A stretch of 64,000 nucleotides of DNA from Weeksella virosa DSM 16922 (lineage in GTDB: Bacteria; Bacteroidota; Bacteroidia; Flavobacteriales; Weeksellaceae), in the NCBI RefSeq assembly GCF_000189415.1, contig NC_015144.1, forward strand, positions 62,001 to 126,000. The letters run 5' to 3'. Position 1 is the stretch's first letter. Each line of letters begins with the position of its first letter. The notes under the pieces were generated by a model that was given only the letters and a program-made list of their open reading frames with translations, made no database searches and was not told the DNA's origin. The translations under genes and the position numbers were made by a program. Shown one piece after another: positions 16,723 through 27,019 of this stretch.

Positions 16723-18321
16723 ATGAAAAAACAACTAATAAAAGCATTTTTTATAGCTTTACCAATAGTCGGGACTGCCCAAGTTTTCCAAGAAGACTTT
16801 GACGGTAACGGACCTGGTTTTAGTGCCTGGACCGTAGTGGATGTAGATGGTCTTACTCCTGCTACACCGGTAAGTGAAATTATCGGGTGGGTAAGAGTCG
16901 ATCGTGGTGGACCCACACCAAACTATGGTGGACCAGATAATAATCATGCTGCTGCAAGTACATCGTATTATTCACCAAAAGGTACGGCAAACGATTGGCT
17001 TATCTCGCCACAAATAACGGTTTCTGGCAATTCTCCTTTCCTACTATGGGACGCAAAAGCTGCTGATCCTAATTTTTCGGATGGTTATAAAGTAATGCTT
17101 GCACCCAATGGAGGAAATTCAGTATCCGATTTCACCGTTGAATTATATTCTACGCCAGCAGAAAATTCGGTATGGAAAAGCAGATTTGCTAACCTTTCTG
17201 CTTATATCGGGAGAACAGTTAGAGTAGCATTCGTAAACAATAGCACAGATAAATTTATTTTACTTGTAGATAATATAAAAGTAGATGATTACACACCGGC
17301 CGACTTACCCAATTGTGCTACCCTAAACCTTCCTTTGGATGGTGAATCCAATGTCGAATTTCTTTCGGGCGTAAACTTCAGCTGGTCTGCACCAGAAGAT
17401 GGTAATGTAGATGAATACGACTTTTTTATCGATACTAATCCAAACCCAACCACGTATATCGGAACCACAACAGAAACCTCTGTAAAGGTAAACGGACTAA
17501 CCCATGGTGGAACTACTTACTACTGGAAAGCAGTACCGAAAAATGCAAGTGGCTCTGCTGAAAACTGTTCGGCATTCTCGTTCACTACAGTAGAAACAGA
17601 GGTTGCTCCTTATTGTGGCCCACTAAATTTTACTTTTAATGTAGAGCCCATTAGTAGCGTAAGCTTCGGAGGCATGACCAATGTTAGCGATGCTGCCCTG
17701 AATAACTCACCAGCACACGAACTTTTCTTAGACAAAATAGCGAATGTAGAGCCTGGCACCGAAGAAACGATCACTTTAAAAGGGAATACAAACGGTGCTT
17801 GGGAGAGTTCTTTTGTGGTATTTATAGACTGGAATCAAAATGGCAACTTCGATGACGAGGGAGAAACCTATGAGATGACAGAAAAACTTGTCGGATCGAC
17901 TGGGGTGGATGACAAAGAAATTACCCAAGTATTGGCAATCCCCGCAGATGCCAAAAAAGGACTTACAAGGATGCGTGTGAAAAAGAATTTTGGTCTAGCT
18001 AATTTACTTAATCCTTGTGTTGGGGGAAGTTTTGGGCAAGCCGAAGAATATACGGTTAGTGTAGGATCACTTGATACGCAAGATCATAATAAATCGAACG
18101 TAACATTCTACCCTAATCCAGTTCAAGATATTCTACATCTACAAGCTGATTCGAAAATTAAACGCCTCACTGTATACGATGCTACTGGCAAACTGATGAT
18201 GAGCAAAAAACTGAATGCTACCAAAAACCAAGTGAACGTGTCGCAGCTTCTGCCTGGAGTGTATACTGTAAATGTTGAAATGGAAAAAGAAATGAAAACA
18301 TTGAAAATTATTAAAAAATAG
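16723..18321 (+). CDS. Secreted modular protein with T9SS sorting tail
   Basis: 532 residues. A signal peptide (MKKQLIKAFFIALPIVGTAQ) is followed by a choice-of-anchor/cleaved-adhesin type jelly-roll region (about 22-190, EDFDGNGPGFSAW, NDWLISPQI), a fibronectin III-like domain (about 205-290, NFSWSAPEDGNVDEYDFFID), a GEVED-type domain (about 295-440, FIDWNQNGNFDDEGE, GQAEEYTV) and a type A T9SS C-terminal domain (FYPNPVQDILHL ... LLPGVYTVNVEMEKEMKTLKIIKK, last ~75 residues). No catalytic motif is seen, so it is likely an adhesin or surface binder exported by the type IX system. It is monocistronic; a terminator follows. Confidence 0.88.
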   Translation: MKKQLIKAFFIALPIVGTAQVFQEDFDGNGPGFSAWTVVDVDGLTPATPVSEIIGWVRVDRGGPTPNYGGPDNNHAAASTSYYSPKGTANDWLISPQITVSGNSPFLLWDAKAADPNFSDGYKVMLAPNGGNSVSDFTVELYSTPAENSVWKSRFANLSAYIGRTVRVAFVNNSTDKFILLVDNIKVDDYTPADLPNCATLNLPLDGESNVEFLSGVNFSWSAPEDGNVDEYDFFIDTNPNPTTYIGTTTETSVKVNGLTHGGTTYYWKAVPKNASGSAENCSAFSFTTVETEVAPYCGPLNFTFNVEPISSVSFGGMTNVSDAALNNSPAHELFLDKIANVEPGTEETITLKGNTNGAWESSFVVFIDWNQNGNFDDEGETYEMTEKLVGSTGVDDKEITQVLAIPADAKKGLTRMRVKKNFGLANLLNPCVGGSFGQAEEYTVSVGSLDTQDHNKSNVTFYPNPVQDILHLQADSKIKRLTVYDATGKLMMSKKLNATKNQVNVSQLLPGVYTVNVEMEKEMKTLKIIKK

Positions 18322-18338
18322 AAACCAAATTATTTATT

Positions 18339-18378
18339 ACAAACCTCGCTCAAACAAATGATCGAGGTTTGTTTTTTT
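18339..18378 (+). terminator. Rho-independent terminator of the T9SS protein gene
   Basis: ACAAACCTCG (18339-18348) pairs with CGAGGTTTGT (18363-18372) and is followed by seven T. The stem is 10 bp without mismatch. Confidence 0.88.
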
Positions 18379-18509
18379 CTTATTTCTATCCCTAAAAAAG
18401 TTGTAATTAAAAACAATATAAAAATCTGTACGGTAGGTTTGTACAATCCATCTAGATTATTCTTTCTTCATGTTACAACCAATCTTTTCTTGGGTCTTTT
18501 GGTCATAAT

Positions 18510-21500
18510 TTACAATTCTCCTCCCACGCCTTTAAACTTCTCAACAAACGCAACAATCTTTTCAAATACACTTTGTTTCTTGGTCAAATACTGAGGATTC
18601 AGAGGGCTCATTTTCGGTAAAAGCGCATTGAGCTCTGTTCCGTTTTCGCTGGCATATTCCCGCTTCAAGGAATTTAATATGTAACGTTTCGCGGCTTCTT
18701 CATTTAGATTTTCATCTGCAATCAACTCTGTGGCTTCGGCTTTCTGCTTACTTTGCGCAAAGACAAAAAACGAATCGATTACATGTGCCTTATCTTGAAT
18801 CGCGTCTAGGTCGGTCTCGTTAATGAAATCAACGACCAAACTCTCTTTGGCTCTATTCCCAACGCTTGCACGAATCACCCTGCGTATTTCTTCTATTAAG
18901 GCAGCTTTGTCTTTGGTTTTTTTGTTGTGCTCAAAAATCAATTCGAGGATATAATCTAGATTTATTTCCTGCGATTTTAGTAAGTCTACTTCAAAAACCA
19001 CATCGTCCCAATCGATGGTGGATTCTTCTGCCTCTTTGCCACTTTTTTCCCGTCTTAACCAATCCCGAATATCGTTGTAGACCGAACGGTAATCCTGAGC
19101 TGCTCTTTCTGTGAGGAATTCTATATTGTGCATTGCAGCAATGTCCTCATCTGTGAGAAAATGTTCTTTTTTAAAAACCTCTACCGCCTGCGGATTGTGG
19201 ATGTCTATTTGCTGCAAGGCTTTCAAATGGCTAAATTCATCGTAGTTTTGGAGTATATTTTCTACTCTCAGATACTCACCAAACAGTTTTACAAACTCCT
19301 TCTTGTCTGCCTCTTTAACGATTTCGTCCGGGTTAGGGAATTTCTCATTCAACTCTTTCACAACCTCGACGTAACCTCTGCGCGCTTCGCCGGTGATGAT
19401 GTCTGTAAAACCTTCCAAGTATTCTTGATAACTCTTTTCTAGAACGACATTTTTAGTATTGCTATCCCCAAACAGCGTGATGGCATCAATCGTCGCTTGC
19501 TCCAAATCTCTAAATGTAACAATGTTTCCAAAGGTCTTCGTAGCATCATAAATTCGGTTGGTTCGTGAAAAGGCTTGTATCAAACCATGATAACGCAAAT
19601 TCTTGTCGACAAACAATGTATTGAGTGTTGGCGCATCAAAACCCGTCAGGAACATTCCGACAACAATAAGCAGGTCCACTTCCTTATTTTTTACCCGCTT
19701 GGCAAGGTCTCGATAATAATTCTGAAACTCAGTACTGTCAACACCATAACTTGTTCCGAACAGGGCATTATAATCGTTGATGGCTTTGGTCAGGAATTCT
19801 TTGGCAGTAACATCCAATGCAGAAGGCTCGAAAGTTTCGTCCACAATTTCACCAATAGAACTTTGCTCTTCGTTGGCTGCAAAAGAAAAGATGGTCGCAA
19901 TTTTTATAGGTTTGTCGCTGTCTTTTTGCAGTTTGTTCAGCTCCTCATAATAAAGTTTGGCGGCATCTACACTGCTCACGGCAAACATGGCATTGAAGCC
20001 CTTGTTGTTGCCTTGTGTCCTGTGCGTTTTTATTCTGAAATTGTTTAAAATGTACTGCGAAATCTCGGTGATGCGTTTGGGATGAAGCAAAGCTCTTTTG
20101 TTTTCTGCTGCGCTTAGTTTTTTCTCATCCTGTTCCTGCTCTATATTTTTAAACTGTGGGCGGACATCGTTATAATCTACTTTAAACTTCAGAACCTTTT
20201 CGTCTTTAATGGCATCTGTAATCACATAGGAATGCAACTCGCGACCGAAAACACTGGCAGTCGTTTCAGCACCCAAGGCATTTTGTGGGAAAATGGGTGT
20301 TCCGGTGAAACCAAATTGATAGTATTTTTTAAATTTCTTTTTTAATTTCTTTTGCGCCTCCCCAAACTGCGAACGATGGCATTCGTCGAAAATGAAAACT
20401 ACTTGCTTCTGATAGATCGGCAAATCGCCCTCGGTTTTCATCAGGTTGTTTAGTTTTTGTATGGTGGTGACAATAATTTTGTTGTCGTCTTTTTCGATAT
20501 TTCGCTTTAAACCTACGGTACTGTTAGAACCGTTCACACTGTCGGGCGAAAACCGCTGGTATTCTTTCATGGTTTGATAATCCAAATCTTTGCGGTCTAC
20601 GACAAAGAATACTTTATCTATAAAATCCAACTGCGTGGCTAAACGCGCCGCCTTGAAACTGGTGAGCGTTTTACCCGAACCTGTGGTGTGCCAAATATAG
20701 CCGCCACTTTCGGGTTTCGACCAATTTTTGGCCTGGTAAGAACTTTCTATTTTCCACAAGATTCTTTCGGTGGCTGCAATCTGATACGGCCGCATGATGA
20801 GAAGTGTATCGCTGGTATCAAAAACCGAATAGGTGAATAACACATTCAGCAATACTCTTTTTTCTAAAAATGTCGCGGTAAAATCTTTCAGATCTTTGAT
20901 GAGCGAGTTGTCGGCCCGTGCCCAATTCATGGTAAAATCAAAACTGTTTTTATCGCGCTTGGTGGTGTTGGCAAAGTAGCGGGTGTCCGTGCCGTTGGAA
21001 ATTACAAAAAGCTGTACGTATCTAAAGAGAGAATTAGTACTGTTGAAGCTTTCTTTAGAATATCTGTGAACCTGGTTAAAGGCTTCCCGGATGGCTACTC
21101 CGCGTTTTTTCAGTTCTACCTGAACCAAGGGCAATCCGTTTACCAAAATGGTGACATCGTAGCGATTGGCATGCGAGCCTTTCTGCTCAAACTGAGAAAT
21201 AACCTGTACCTTATTTCGGGTGATGTTCTTTTTATCAACCAAATAAATGTTTTGGATATGGCCATCATCAAAAACAAAATCGTGGATATAATTGTCGTGG
21301 ATTTTTCTGGTTTTCTCTACCTGTTTATCGCTTGGTTTATCCAGATATTCTTCTACAAAGCGAGCCCATTCTCCGTTCGAGAATACCACATTGTTCAGCG
21401 TCTGCAGCTGTACCCGCACATTGGCCAACATGGCTTCTTGTGTCGTGAGGTTTTTGGGGTTCTCATAGCCCTGGTTGATCAGGTCCTGGATAAATTCTTT

Positions 21501-21611
21501 TTCTAGTGCTGCCTCAGTCTGGTAGCCTGCCGAAGCCTCGTTCGCCGCAGCGTGTTTGGTGTATTTTTCGAGTACGATGAAATTGTTGGTTTCTGCGATG
21601 GATTTATACAT
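18510..21611 (-). CDS. hsdR: Type I restriction enzyme, R subunit
   Basis: 1,033 residues, normal size. The N-terminal nuclease domain carries [20 protein letters not shown] (PD-(D/E)XK core with E-x-K), followed by a superfamily 2 translocase: [11 protein letters not shown] (Walker A), [15 protein letters not shown] (DEAH-type box), GFTGTPIF and [14 protein letters not shown] (motif V region), and a helical C-terminus. It cuts unmodified DNA after ATP-driven translocation together with HsdM2-HsdS. It is the last gene of the hsdM-hsdS-four-helix gene-hsdR set. A 7-bp tandem repeat tract ends exactly at its start codon. Confidence 0.96.
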   Translation of the reverse strand: MYKSIAETNNFIVLEKYTKHAAANEASAGYQTEAALEKEFIQDLINQGYENPKNLTTQEAMLANVRVQLQTLNNVVFSNGEWARFVEEYLDKPSDKQVEKTRKIHDNYIHDFVFDDGHIQNIYLVDKKNITRNKVQVISQFEQKGSHANRYDVTILVNGLPLVQVELKKRGVAIREAFNQVHRYSKESFNSTNSLFRYVQLFVISNGTDTRYFANTTKRDKNSFDFTMNWARADNSLIKDLKDFTATFLEKRVLLNVLFTYSVFDTSDTLLIMRPYQIAATERILWKIESSYQAKNWSKPESGGYIWHTTGSGKTLTSFKAARLATQLDFIDKVFFVVDRKDLDYQTMKEYQRFSPDSVNGSNSTVGLKRNIEKDDNKIIVTTIQKLNNLMKTEGDLPIYQKQVVFIFDECHRSQFGEAQKKLKKKFKKYYQFGFTGTPIFPQNALGAETTASVFGRELHSYVITDAIKDEKVLKFKVDYNDVRPQFKNIEQEQDEKKLSAAENKRALLHPKRITEISQYILNNFRIKTHRTQGNNKGFNAMFAVSSVDAAKLYYEELNKLQKDSDKPIKIATIFSFAANEEQSSIGEIVDETFEPSALDVTAKEFLTKAINDYNALFGTSYGVDSTEFQNYYRDLAKRVKNKEVDLLIVVGMFLTGFDAPTLNTLFVDKNLRYHGLIQAFSRTNRIYDATKTFGNIVTFRDLEQATIDAITLFGDSNTKNVVLEKSYQEYLEGFTDIITGEARRGYVEVVKELNEKFPNPDEIVKEADKKEFVKLFGEYLRVENILQNYDEFSHLKALQQIDIHNPQAVEVFKKEHFLTDEDIAAMHNIEFLTERAAQDYRSVYNDIRDWLRREKSGKEAEESTIDWDDVVFEVDLLKSQEINLDYILELIFEHNKKTKDKAALIEEIRRVIRASVGNRAKESLVVDFINETDLDAIQDKAHVIDSFFVFAQSKQKAEATELIADENLNEEAAKRYILNSLKREYASENGTELNALLPKMSPLNPQYLTKKQSVFEKIVAFVEKFKGVGGEL

Positions 21612-21741
21612 GATGGGTAATGGTTAATGGTTAATGGTTAATGGTTAATGGTTAATGGATAATGGTTAATGGGTAATGGTTAATGGTTAATGGATAATGG
21701 GTAATGGGTAATGGTTAAGGGGTAATGGTTAAGGGTTAGGG
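21612..21741. repeat. Heptamer tandem repeat (TAATGGT type) before hsdR
   Basis: About 18 near-perfect copies of a 7-bp unit (TAATGGT with TAATGGG and TAATGGA variants; ATTAACC on the minus strand) fill the space between hsdR and the four-helix-bundle gene. The tract includes the latter's stop codon at 21736-21738. It occupies the 5' leader of hsdR on the coding strand. Confidence 0.93.
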
Positions 21742-22089
21742 GTTGGCTTTGGTGGTTTTGATGATGCTTCTAATCAGTTTTATAATTTCAACAGCGTCGG
21801 CATTTATACTTTCAAATTGTTCTCTGGTCAAATAATCTGTTGCCACAAGCAATTCTAACCAATATATAGTTTCATTTATTTCTTTCTGTGCTATTGCCAT
21901 TTTATGCCTGAAGTCGGTTTTAGACTCGGCATGTTCTGCCTCACGAACCATTGCCCCCACACTTGTACCCGAGCGCAATAACTGTTTCGATAAAACGTAT
22001 TCCTTTTTCTGCTCGCATAAATGACGATATAGTTTCACGATACGTACCGCAAAGGAAAAACTTTTAATTTTAACAATATTCTCTCTCAC
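21736..22089 (-). CDS. Four-helix-bundle protein (S23/IVP family)
   Basis: 117 residues. The pattern IKSFSFAVRIVKLYRHL ... LSKQLLRSGTSVGAMVREAEHAES ... DFRHKMAIAQKEINETIYWLELL is that of the 23S rRNA intervening-sequence (IVP/S23) four-helix-bundle family. Members are common in Bacteroidota, often as small genes inserted into other loci; their function is not settled. The C-terminus (TKANP) and stop fall where the heptamer tract begins. It sits between hsdS and hsdR on the same strand. Confidence 0.88.
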   Translation of the reverse strand: MRENIVKIKSFSFAVRIVKLYRHLCEQKKEYVLSKQLLRSGTSVGAMVREAEHAESKTDFRHKMAIAQKEINETIYWLELLVATDYLTREQFESINADAVEIIKLIRSIIKTTKANP

Positions 22090-22107
22090 CTCATTTACAA
22101 TTTACAA

Positions 22108-23331
22108 TTAACCATTAAACATTAATAATTGATCCCTGTAATACTCATACTGCTTTTGCCTCAATTCTATTTCGCGGGGCAAACCTTCTGTGATGGAGCT
22201 GGTCAGGGTATCGAACTTATCGAGGATGGCGACGATGCGTTCTTGCTCGGCGAGCGGTGGAACGGGGATTAAATAGTTCTTAATTATCTGAGCATTAATA
22301 TTTGTTTGAGTACCTGTACCTAGTGATTTAATATGTTCATATTTACTTGATAGATAATGAAACACATAACGGTAATTTGCAATATTTTCATCAACATGAA
22401 TATTGGCACATGCTTGATTAGTAGATAATGGAATTTTATTGATCCCTATTTTTCCTACTGTTGCACCATACATTGCTACTATAACACAATTCTCAGGTAT
22501 TATTTTGGCACTTGAATTTTTTAGTCCTGCTTCAGTTATTTTAATTTCTGTATCCCAAATATCTTTAAAATCTACTTCTTGTGTACGCAGCCAAGGAATG
22601 TCACCATCATAATAATCATTAATAGATGTGCTTGGTGTGCCTCCTGAAGATATTTTGACAGCAATCTCCCCCAGCTTCTTCCACTCTACTTTTTCATTAT
22701 TCATTAACCCTTCATCATTCACCATTAATAATTGCTCTCGGTAATACTCGTACTGCTTTTGTCTTGCTGTAAGCTCGGCTGTAAGCTCGGTGAAACGGTC
22801 TAAAATACGAACGATTTCTTGCTGAACGTCGAGCGGAGGAATGGGGATTTGGATTGACTTCCAATTTGGCTGAGTTAATCCATACCTAGTTATACCTTGT
22901 GCTTTTTTTCTTATTTGTTTTCTAATATCTTTCGACTTAAATAAATAGTTTAAATATGCAGGGAATAAATAATTTTGATTATTAATACGCAGTCTCATAA
23001 TATGATAGCTGTATACTACATTATCAAAATCCTCAATGGCCATAGCAGAAAAACCTATTTCATCAATTAATTCCGACGTAGGTGTTATAAAAACATCCCC
23101 TTTTTTCACATTACAATCTGCTATTTTTCTTTCAGTTGCTGTGACTATCATTGTTGGTGTATCGTTTGAAATGTATTGATTTTTAAAAACATCTACAAAA
23201 TTTAACAATCTTACTGTTAATTCATCAGCATTAATTTTTTTATCAACACCTGTATTTGCAATATCAACTACTTCCCCCAACGTTTTCCATTCTACTTCTA
23301 CGCCCTGTAGTAAATTTTCTAAGTAACTCAT
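22108..23331 (-). CDS. hsdS: Type I restriction-modification specificity subunit
   Basis: 407 residues with two target-recognition domains. Each half starts alike ([11 protein letters not shown] near residue 11; [11 protein letters not shown] near 215) and ends in a near-identical conserved helix ([14 protein letters not shown] near 190; [14 protein letters not shown] at the C-terminus). The two TRDs (about 20-150 and 225-355) differ in sequence and would set the two halves of a split DNA target. The linker [12 protein letters not shown] is encoded by heptamer-like repeats (22695-22729). Start overlaps the hsdM stop (ATGA). The repeats make TRD exchange or length change likely. Confidence 0.95.
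   Translation of the reverse strand: MSYLENLLQGVEVEWKTLGEVVDIANTGVDKKINADELTVRLLNFVDVFKNQYISNDTPTMIVTATERKIADCNVKKGDVFITPTSELIDEIGFSAMAIEDFDNVVYSYHIMRLRINNQNYLFPAYLNYLFKSKDIRKQIRKKAQGITRYGLTQPNWKSIQIPIPPLDVQQEIVRILDRFTELTAELTARQKQYEYYREQLLMVNDEGLMNNEKVEWKKLGEIAVKISSGGTPSTSINDYYDGDIPWLRTQEVDFKDIWDTEIKITEAGLKNSSAKIIPENCVIVAMYGATVGKIGINKIPLSTNQACANIHVDENIANYRYVFHYLSSKYEHIKSLGTGTQTNINAQIIKNYLIPVPPLAEQERIVAILDKFDTLTSSITEGLPREIELRQKQYEYYRDQLLMFNG
22120..22158. repeat. Copy A of the hsdS internal direct repeat
   Basis: 39 bp at the 3' end of hsdS, identical at about 35 of 39 positions to 22723-22761. It encodes the conserved helix end plus the last residues and runs into heptamer-like DNA (ATTAACC/ATTAAAC) downstream. 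Confidence 0.8.
22695..22761. repeat. Copy B of the hsdS internal direct repeat with heptamer-like linker
   Basis: 22723-22761 repeats copy A. Next to it, 22695-22729 is readable as degenerate heptamers (TTCATTA, TTCATTA, ACCCTTC, ATCATTC, ACCATTA) kept in frame inside hsdS between its two halves. A change of one unit would shift the reading frame. Confidence 0.7.
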
Positions 23332-24875
23332 GCTTCAATCTCTTTTATAATATTATCAATATCCGCACGCAGTGTATCTATTTTTTCCACTGTTTTTGCT
23401 ATCTCTGCATTCAGGGCTACAATATCGATTACTTCTCGTGTGTCTTTGGCTTCTACATACGAGCTAACAGACAGGTTGTAATCGTTTTCGGCAATTATGC
23501 TGTTATCGACAGAGATCGCCACGTGTGCTGTGTCTTCTTTGGTATCGAAGTGCTGCATAATTCGCTCTATATGCTGATCCTCTAACACATTGTTATTGGT
23601 TACTTTTTTGTAGAATTCTTCGCCCGAAGCGTCTATAAACTGTGTTTTGGTATCGGTTTTATGTTTAGAAAGCACGAGAATATTCACGGCGATCGACGTT
23701 CCGTAGAATAAATTAGGCGCAAGTGCAATGACGGTTTCTACAAAGTTGTTGTCTACCAAATATTTTCTGATTTTTTGTTCGGCACCGCCACGGTAAAAAA
23801 TACCGGGGAAGCAAACGATGGCTGCTCTCCCTTTACTCGATAAGTAATGCAAAGCGTGTAGTATAAAAGCAAAATCTGCTTTAGACTTAGGGGCTAAAAC
23901 ACCGGCAGGCGCAAAGCGGTCGTCGTTGATGAGCGTTGGGTCGTCGCTACCGATCCATTTTAGCGCGTAAGGAGGATTAGAAACAATGGCATCAAACGGT
24001 TTTTCGTCACCAAACTCTGGTTGTAGAAGGGTGTTGCCAAGTGTAATATTGAACTTGTCGTAGTTGATATTGTGCAAAAACATATTCATACGCGCCAGGT
24101 TGTAGGTGGTATGGTTTACTTCTTGCCCGTAGAAACCTTCATCGATGATATGGTTGTCGAAATGTTTTTTGGCCTGCAACAGTAGAGAACCCGAGCCACA
24201 GGCGGGGTCGTATATTTTGTTTACAGAGGTTTGTTTGTGCATCGCCAATTGTGCAATGAGTTTGGATACGGTTTGGGGCGTGAAATACTCGCCGCCCGAT
24301 TTACCGGCGTTGGCAGCATAGTTACCGATAAGAAATTCGTAGGCATCCCCAAACAGATCGATCTGATTGTCTTCGAAATTTCCAAAATCGAGTATTTCTA
24401 TGCCTTTCAGTACTTTTGCCAGGGTGTTGTTTTTGGCTTCTACGGTATTGCCCAGCCGTGTACTGGTGGTATCGAAATCGGCAAATAAACCTTTGATGTC
24501 GGGTTCGGACGGATAGCCGTTGGCAGAGCTTTCGATGGCATCGAAGATGGCTTTTAAGTCCGTATTCAGATTGGGGTTGGTATGGGCGTTTTTGGCAATA
24601 TTGATAAAAAGTTGGCTTGGATAAATGAAATAGCCTTTTGTTTTTACGGCGTCTTCTTTTATTTCGGGGGTTATTACATCATCCTGCAGGGCAGCATAGT
24701 TGATGCTTTCATCTCCACCCTCGATGTAATTGGTAAAGTTTTCACTAATAAAGCGATAGAACAATGTACCTAAGACGAATTGTTTAAAGTCCCTTCCATC
24801 GACCGAGCCACGAACTTCGTTGGCTATTCTCCAGATTTTTGCTTGTAATTCTTGTCGTTGTGCAATGCTTGTCAT
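23328..24875 (-). CDS. hsdM: Type I restriction-modification methyltransferase subunit
   Basis: 515 residues, N6-adenine methyltransferase. An N-terminal helical domain ([27 protein letters not shown]) is followed by the SAM-binding motif [12 protein letters not shown] and the catalytic motif [31 protein letters not shown] near the C-terminus is typical of HsdM. It is the first gene of the operon, overlapping hsdS by four bases. Confidence 0.96.
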   Translation of the reverse strand: MTSIAQRQELQAKIWRIANEVRGSVDGRDFKQFVLGTLFYRFISENFTNYIEGGDESINYAALQDDVITPEIKEDAVKTKGYFIYPSQLFINIAKNAHTNPNLNTDLKAIFDAIESSANGYPSEPDIKGLFADFDTTSTRLGNTVEAKNNTLAKVLKGIEILDFGNFEDNQIDLFGDAYEFLIGNYAANAGKSGGEYFTPQTVSKLIAQLAMHKQTSVNKIYDPACGSGSLLLQAKKHFDNHIIDEGFYGQEVNHTTYNLARMNMFLHNINYDKFNITLGNTLLQPEFGDEKPFDAIVSNPPYALKWIGSDDPTLINDDRFAPAGVLAPKSKADFAFILHALHYLSSKGRAAIVCFPGIFYRGGAEQKIRKYLVDNNFVETVIALAPNLFYGTSIAVNILVLSKHKTDTKTQFIDASGEEFYKKVTNNNVLEDQHIERIMQHFDTKEDTAHVAISVDNSIIAENDYNLSVSSYVEAKDTREVIDIVALNAEIAKTVEKIDTLRADIDNIIKEIEA

Positions 24876-25332
24876 TTTTGTGTTCTTAAAAAATACTTCT
24901 TATGGTTTCACTTTCAATATTTTGGCAAGATGGTATAGTAAAAATGTTGGTTTTTTTGGTTGTTATTGATTTTTTTATTTGACTTATTTTTATGTTGTTT
25001 GACGTATGAATTTCATTATTATTTCTGTTTATTTTAGCATGTTTTTTCTTTTGTTCTTGCCCGTATAATCATGTGTATGTAAAGATAGATTTTATATTCT
25101 ATCTTATTGTTTATTCTCATAAAATTGTTAGAAAAAATTGTATAGCTGTAAGGTTTCTGCGTTGGTTTTTTTTTGGTTTTGCTAACATGAACAGCATAGA
25201 CGATTTACTACCCTTGATAAAAATAAGCTCCTCTTCTTTTTGGTGAAAGAAAAAAGGAGAAATGGTAGGTTCACTTTTGGTAAACGGTACACTTCTCCTC
25301 TTGGTTGTTGTTTCGCAATGCGAATAATAACC
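24876..25332. other. Intergenic region between hsdM and the DUF417 gene
   Basis: About 457 AT-rich bases (long T runs on the plus strand) with no credible gene. It must contain the hsd operon promoter on the minus strand. CTATCTTTAC (complement of 25081-25090) resembles a -7 box, but no matching TTTG at the right distance is clear. I see nothing else. Confidence 0.5.
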
Positions 25333-25935
25333 CTACTGTTTTATCATTTTTTTTGCACTGTCTGATGCAATGATTAACCCGCCGGCAAGCATTATAACAT
25401 CTTTCAGGACCAAGCGTCCTGCACCAGAAAGGTAAGGGAAACCATGTTGCGGTGTTGGGAAATCTCCGCCTAAGTTAGGTACATAGACTTCTGGTGTTGT
25501 AACCAAGAAAGATAGGGTTACTATAGACATACCAAATGTAAGTAAGCCGCCTACAAAACCGATTTTAGGGAACCAAATACCCAAAAGTACTAGAATACCG
25601 ATGCTACAAATTACGGTACCCAAGCCATACGAAAATAGATAGGTTCTGTTTTCTTTATGCCAATCTATATTTTTCTGCACGGTTTTTCCTTCAGGATTCT
25701 TATACAAGGTATATTGTGCTACGGTTTCCCCTTTCTCATTGGTAGCTGTTTTGCCTGTGTTGTTGTAGAAAAACTTCATAAATGGGCTATTGATAACAAA
25801 TGGTACGATGCCGTCTGCTTCGTATTGGAATGCTTTCAGTCCGCCGATCCAAGCCATTACGATAAAGATTGCTATACGAATGAGATGGATAAAATTGGTT
25901 TGTTGTGTTGCTAAAATTTGTGCTAAGCTTTTCAT
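25333..25935 (-). CDS. DUF417 (YkgB/RclC-like) membrane protein
   Basis: 200 residues with four predicted membrane helices: LIRIAIFIVMAWIGGLKA, TVICSIGILVLLGIWF, GFVGGLLTFGMSIVTLSFLVTT and VIMLAGGLIIASD. The VMAWIGGLKAFQYEADGIVPFVINSPFM-type N-terminus (split here in two motifs: IGGLKAFQYEADGI and PFVINSPFMKF) and GRLVLKD near the end are DUF417 hallmarks. In E. coli the family member RclC belongs to the reactive-chlorine operon controlled by the AraC-type RclR. Here an AraC-type regulator is the upstream neighbour on the same strand, which suggests a similar stress pair, by analogy only. Confidence 0.88.
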   Translation of the reverse strand: MKSLAQILATQQTNFIHLIRIAIFIVMAWIGGLKAFQYEADGIVPFVINSPFMKFFYNNTGKTATNEKGETVAQYTLYKNPEGKTVQKNIDWHKENRTYLFSYGLGTVICSIGILVLLGIWFPKIGFVGGLLTFGMSIVTLSFLVTTPEVYVPNLGGDFPTPQHGFPYLSGAGRLVLKDVIMLAGGLIIASDSAKKMIKQ

Positions 25936-26017
25936 TGTATGCGTATTTAATAGTTTTTTAGCAAAGATAGAAGATGCTAAGCTGCGAAAGAATGGACAAA
26001 TAAGGGAAAAGCATAGA

Positions 26018-26860
26018 CTATTTTGCCACGATGGATATGCCTACTTTTTTTCTGTATACACTTGGAGAAACGCCTACATTTTTTTTGAAATATCGACTGA
26101 AATAAAATTCATCTCTGAAGTTTAATTCTCGTGCAATTTCTTTGATTGTTTTATACGTTAGGTGCAGCATTTTTTTTGCTTCTAGTACTACTCGTTCATT
26201 GATTAATTGTGTAGGAGACTTGGAAAACTGTTTTTTTACTTTTTTACTAAAAGCATCGTTCGAGAGTGAAAATTCTGCAGCATAAAAGCTAACTTTTCTT
26301 TCTGTTTTGTAGTGTTTTTCTAGCAATTCTTGAAATAGAATCACATCTTTGTTGGGCAATTCATTTGGTTTGGTAGGTGCTAGATATTTAGATTTTTCTT
26401 TACTAGAAATGGATAAGATTAGTTGTAAATACGATTTTACAATAGAATCTGTATAGGGATTTTGAACGTTACTTTTCAGTTCAATTTCCATTTTTTCTAT
26501 CGTACGAACAATCTCCTTATAGTATGTTTTGTTGATATTGAAGAAGGGTTTTTCGTAGATATTATTAAATAAAATTCCGTTGCAAGATATTAGGTTTTTA
26601 TGATATTCTATACAATAATAATCGCCATGAAATTGTATCAATTGCAATTCTGTCTCATGGTTGTCTAGCCATTTAAATTGCTGATACGGTGCGAGGTATA
26701 ATAATGTATTACCCGAGCATTGATATTGGATGAGGTTTATTTCGAACTTTGCAAAACCCTGAAAAACAAATATTTGGTAGTATGGACAGTTGACTGTCTT
26801 CTGAAAAAAATTACTTCTGCTATTTTGTATAGAAAATTGATCCAAGAGTGATGTCTGCAA
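26018..26860 (-). CDS. AraC-family transcriptional regulator
   Basis: 280 residues. An N-terminal cupin-like sensor domain (about 1-150, ending in EIVRTIEKMEIELKS) precedes two HTH motifs in the last ~100 residues: ERKVSFYAAEFSLSNDAFSK and YKTIKEIARELNFRDEFYFSRYFKKNVGVSPSVYRK, the second being the AraC signature. It lies 82 bases upstream of the DUF417 gene, same strand, so it is a candidate regulator of it. No ligand can be named from sequence. Confidence 0.92.
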   Translation of the reverse strand: MQTSLLDQFSIQNSRSNFFQKTVNCPYYQIFVFQGFAKFEINLIQYQCSGNTLLYLAPYQQFKWLDNHETELQLIQFHGDYYCIEYHKNLISCNGILFNNIYEKPFFNINKTYYKEIVRTIEKMEIELKSNVQNPYTDSIVKSYLQLILSISSKEKSKYLAPTKPNELPNKDVILFQELLEKHYKTERKVSFYAAEFSLSNDAFSKKVKKQFSKSPTQLINERVVLEAKKMLHLTYKTIKEIARELNFRDEFYFSRYFKKNVGVSPSVYRKKVGISIVAK

Positions 26861-27019
26861 AATTACCTCAAATAATGGGCGTGTATGTGCAGCGGTAGAT
26901 TAGCTGTACTTTTTTGTTATTTTTTGATAAAAAGTTTTTAGAAAAATACACTCTTCTAATTTACCACTACACGTTTTATTTAATTTACATACACGCTTTT
27001 ATATATGATTAGTTGGTTT

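Noticed and set aside
21612-21741. CRISPR-like array
   Set aside because: The unit is 7 bp with no spacers, so it is a simple tandem repeat.
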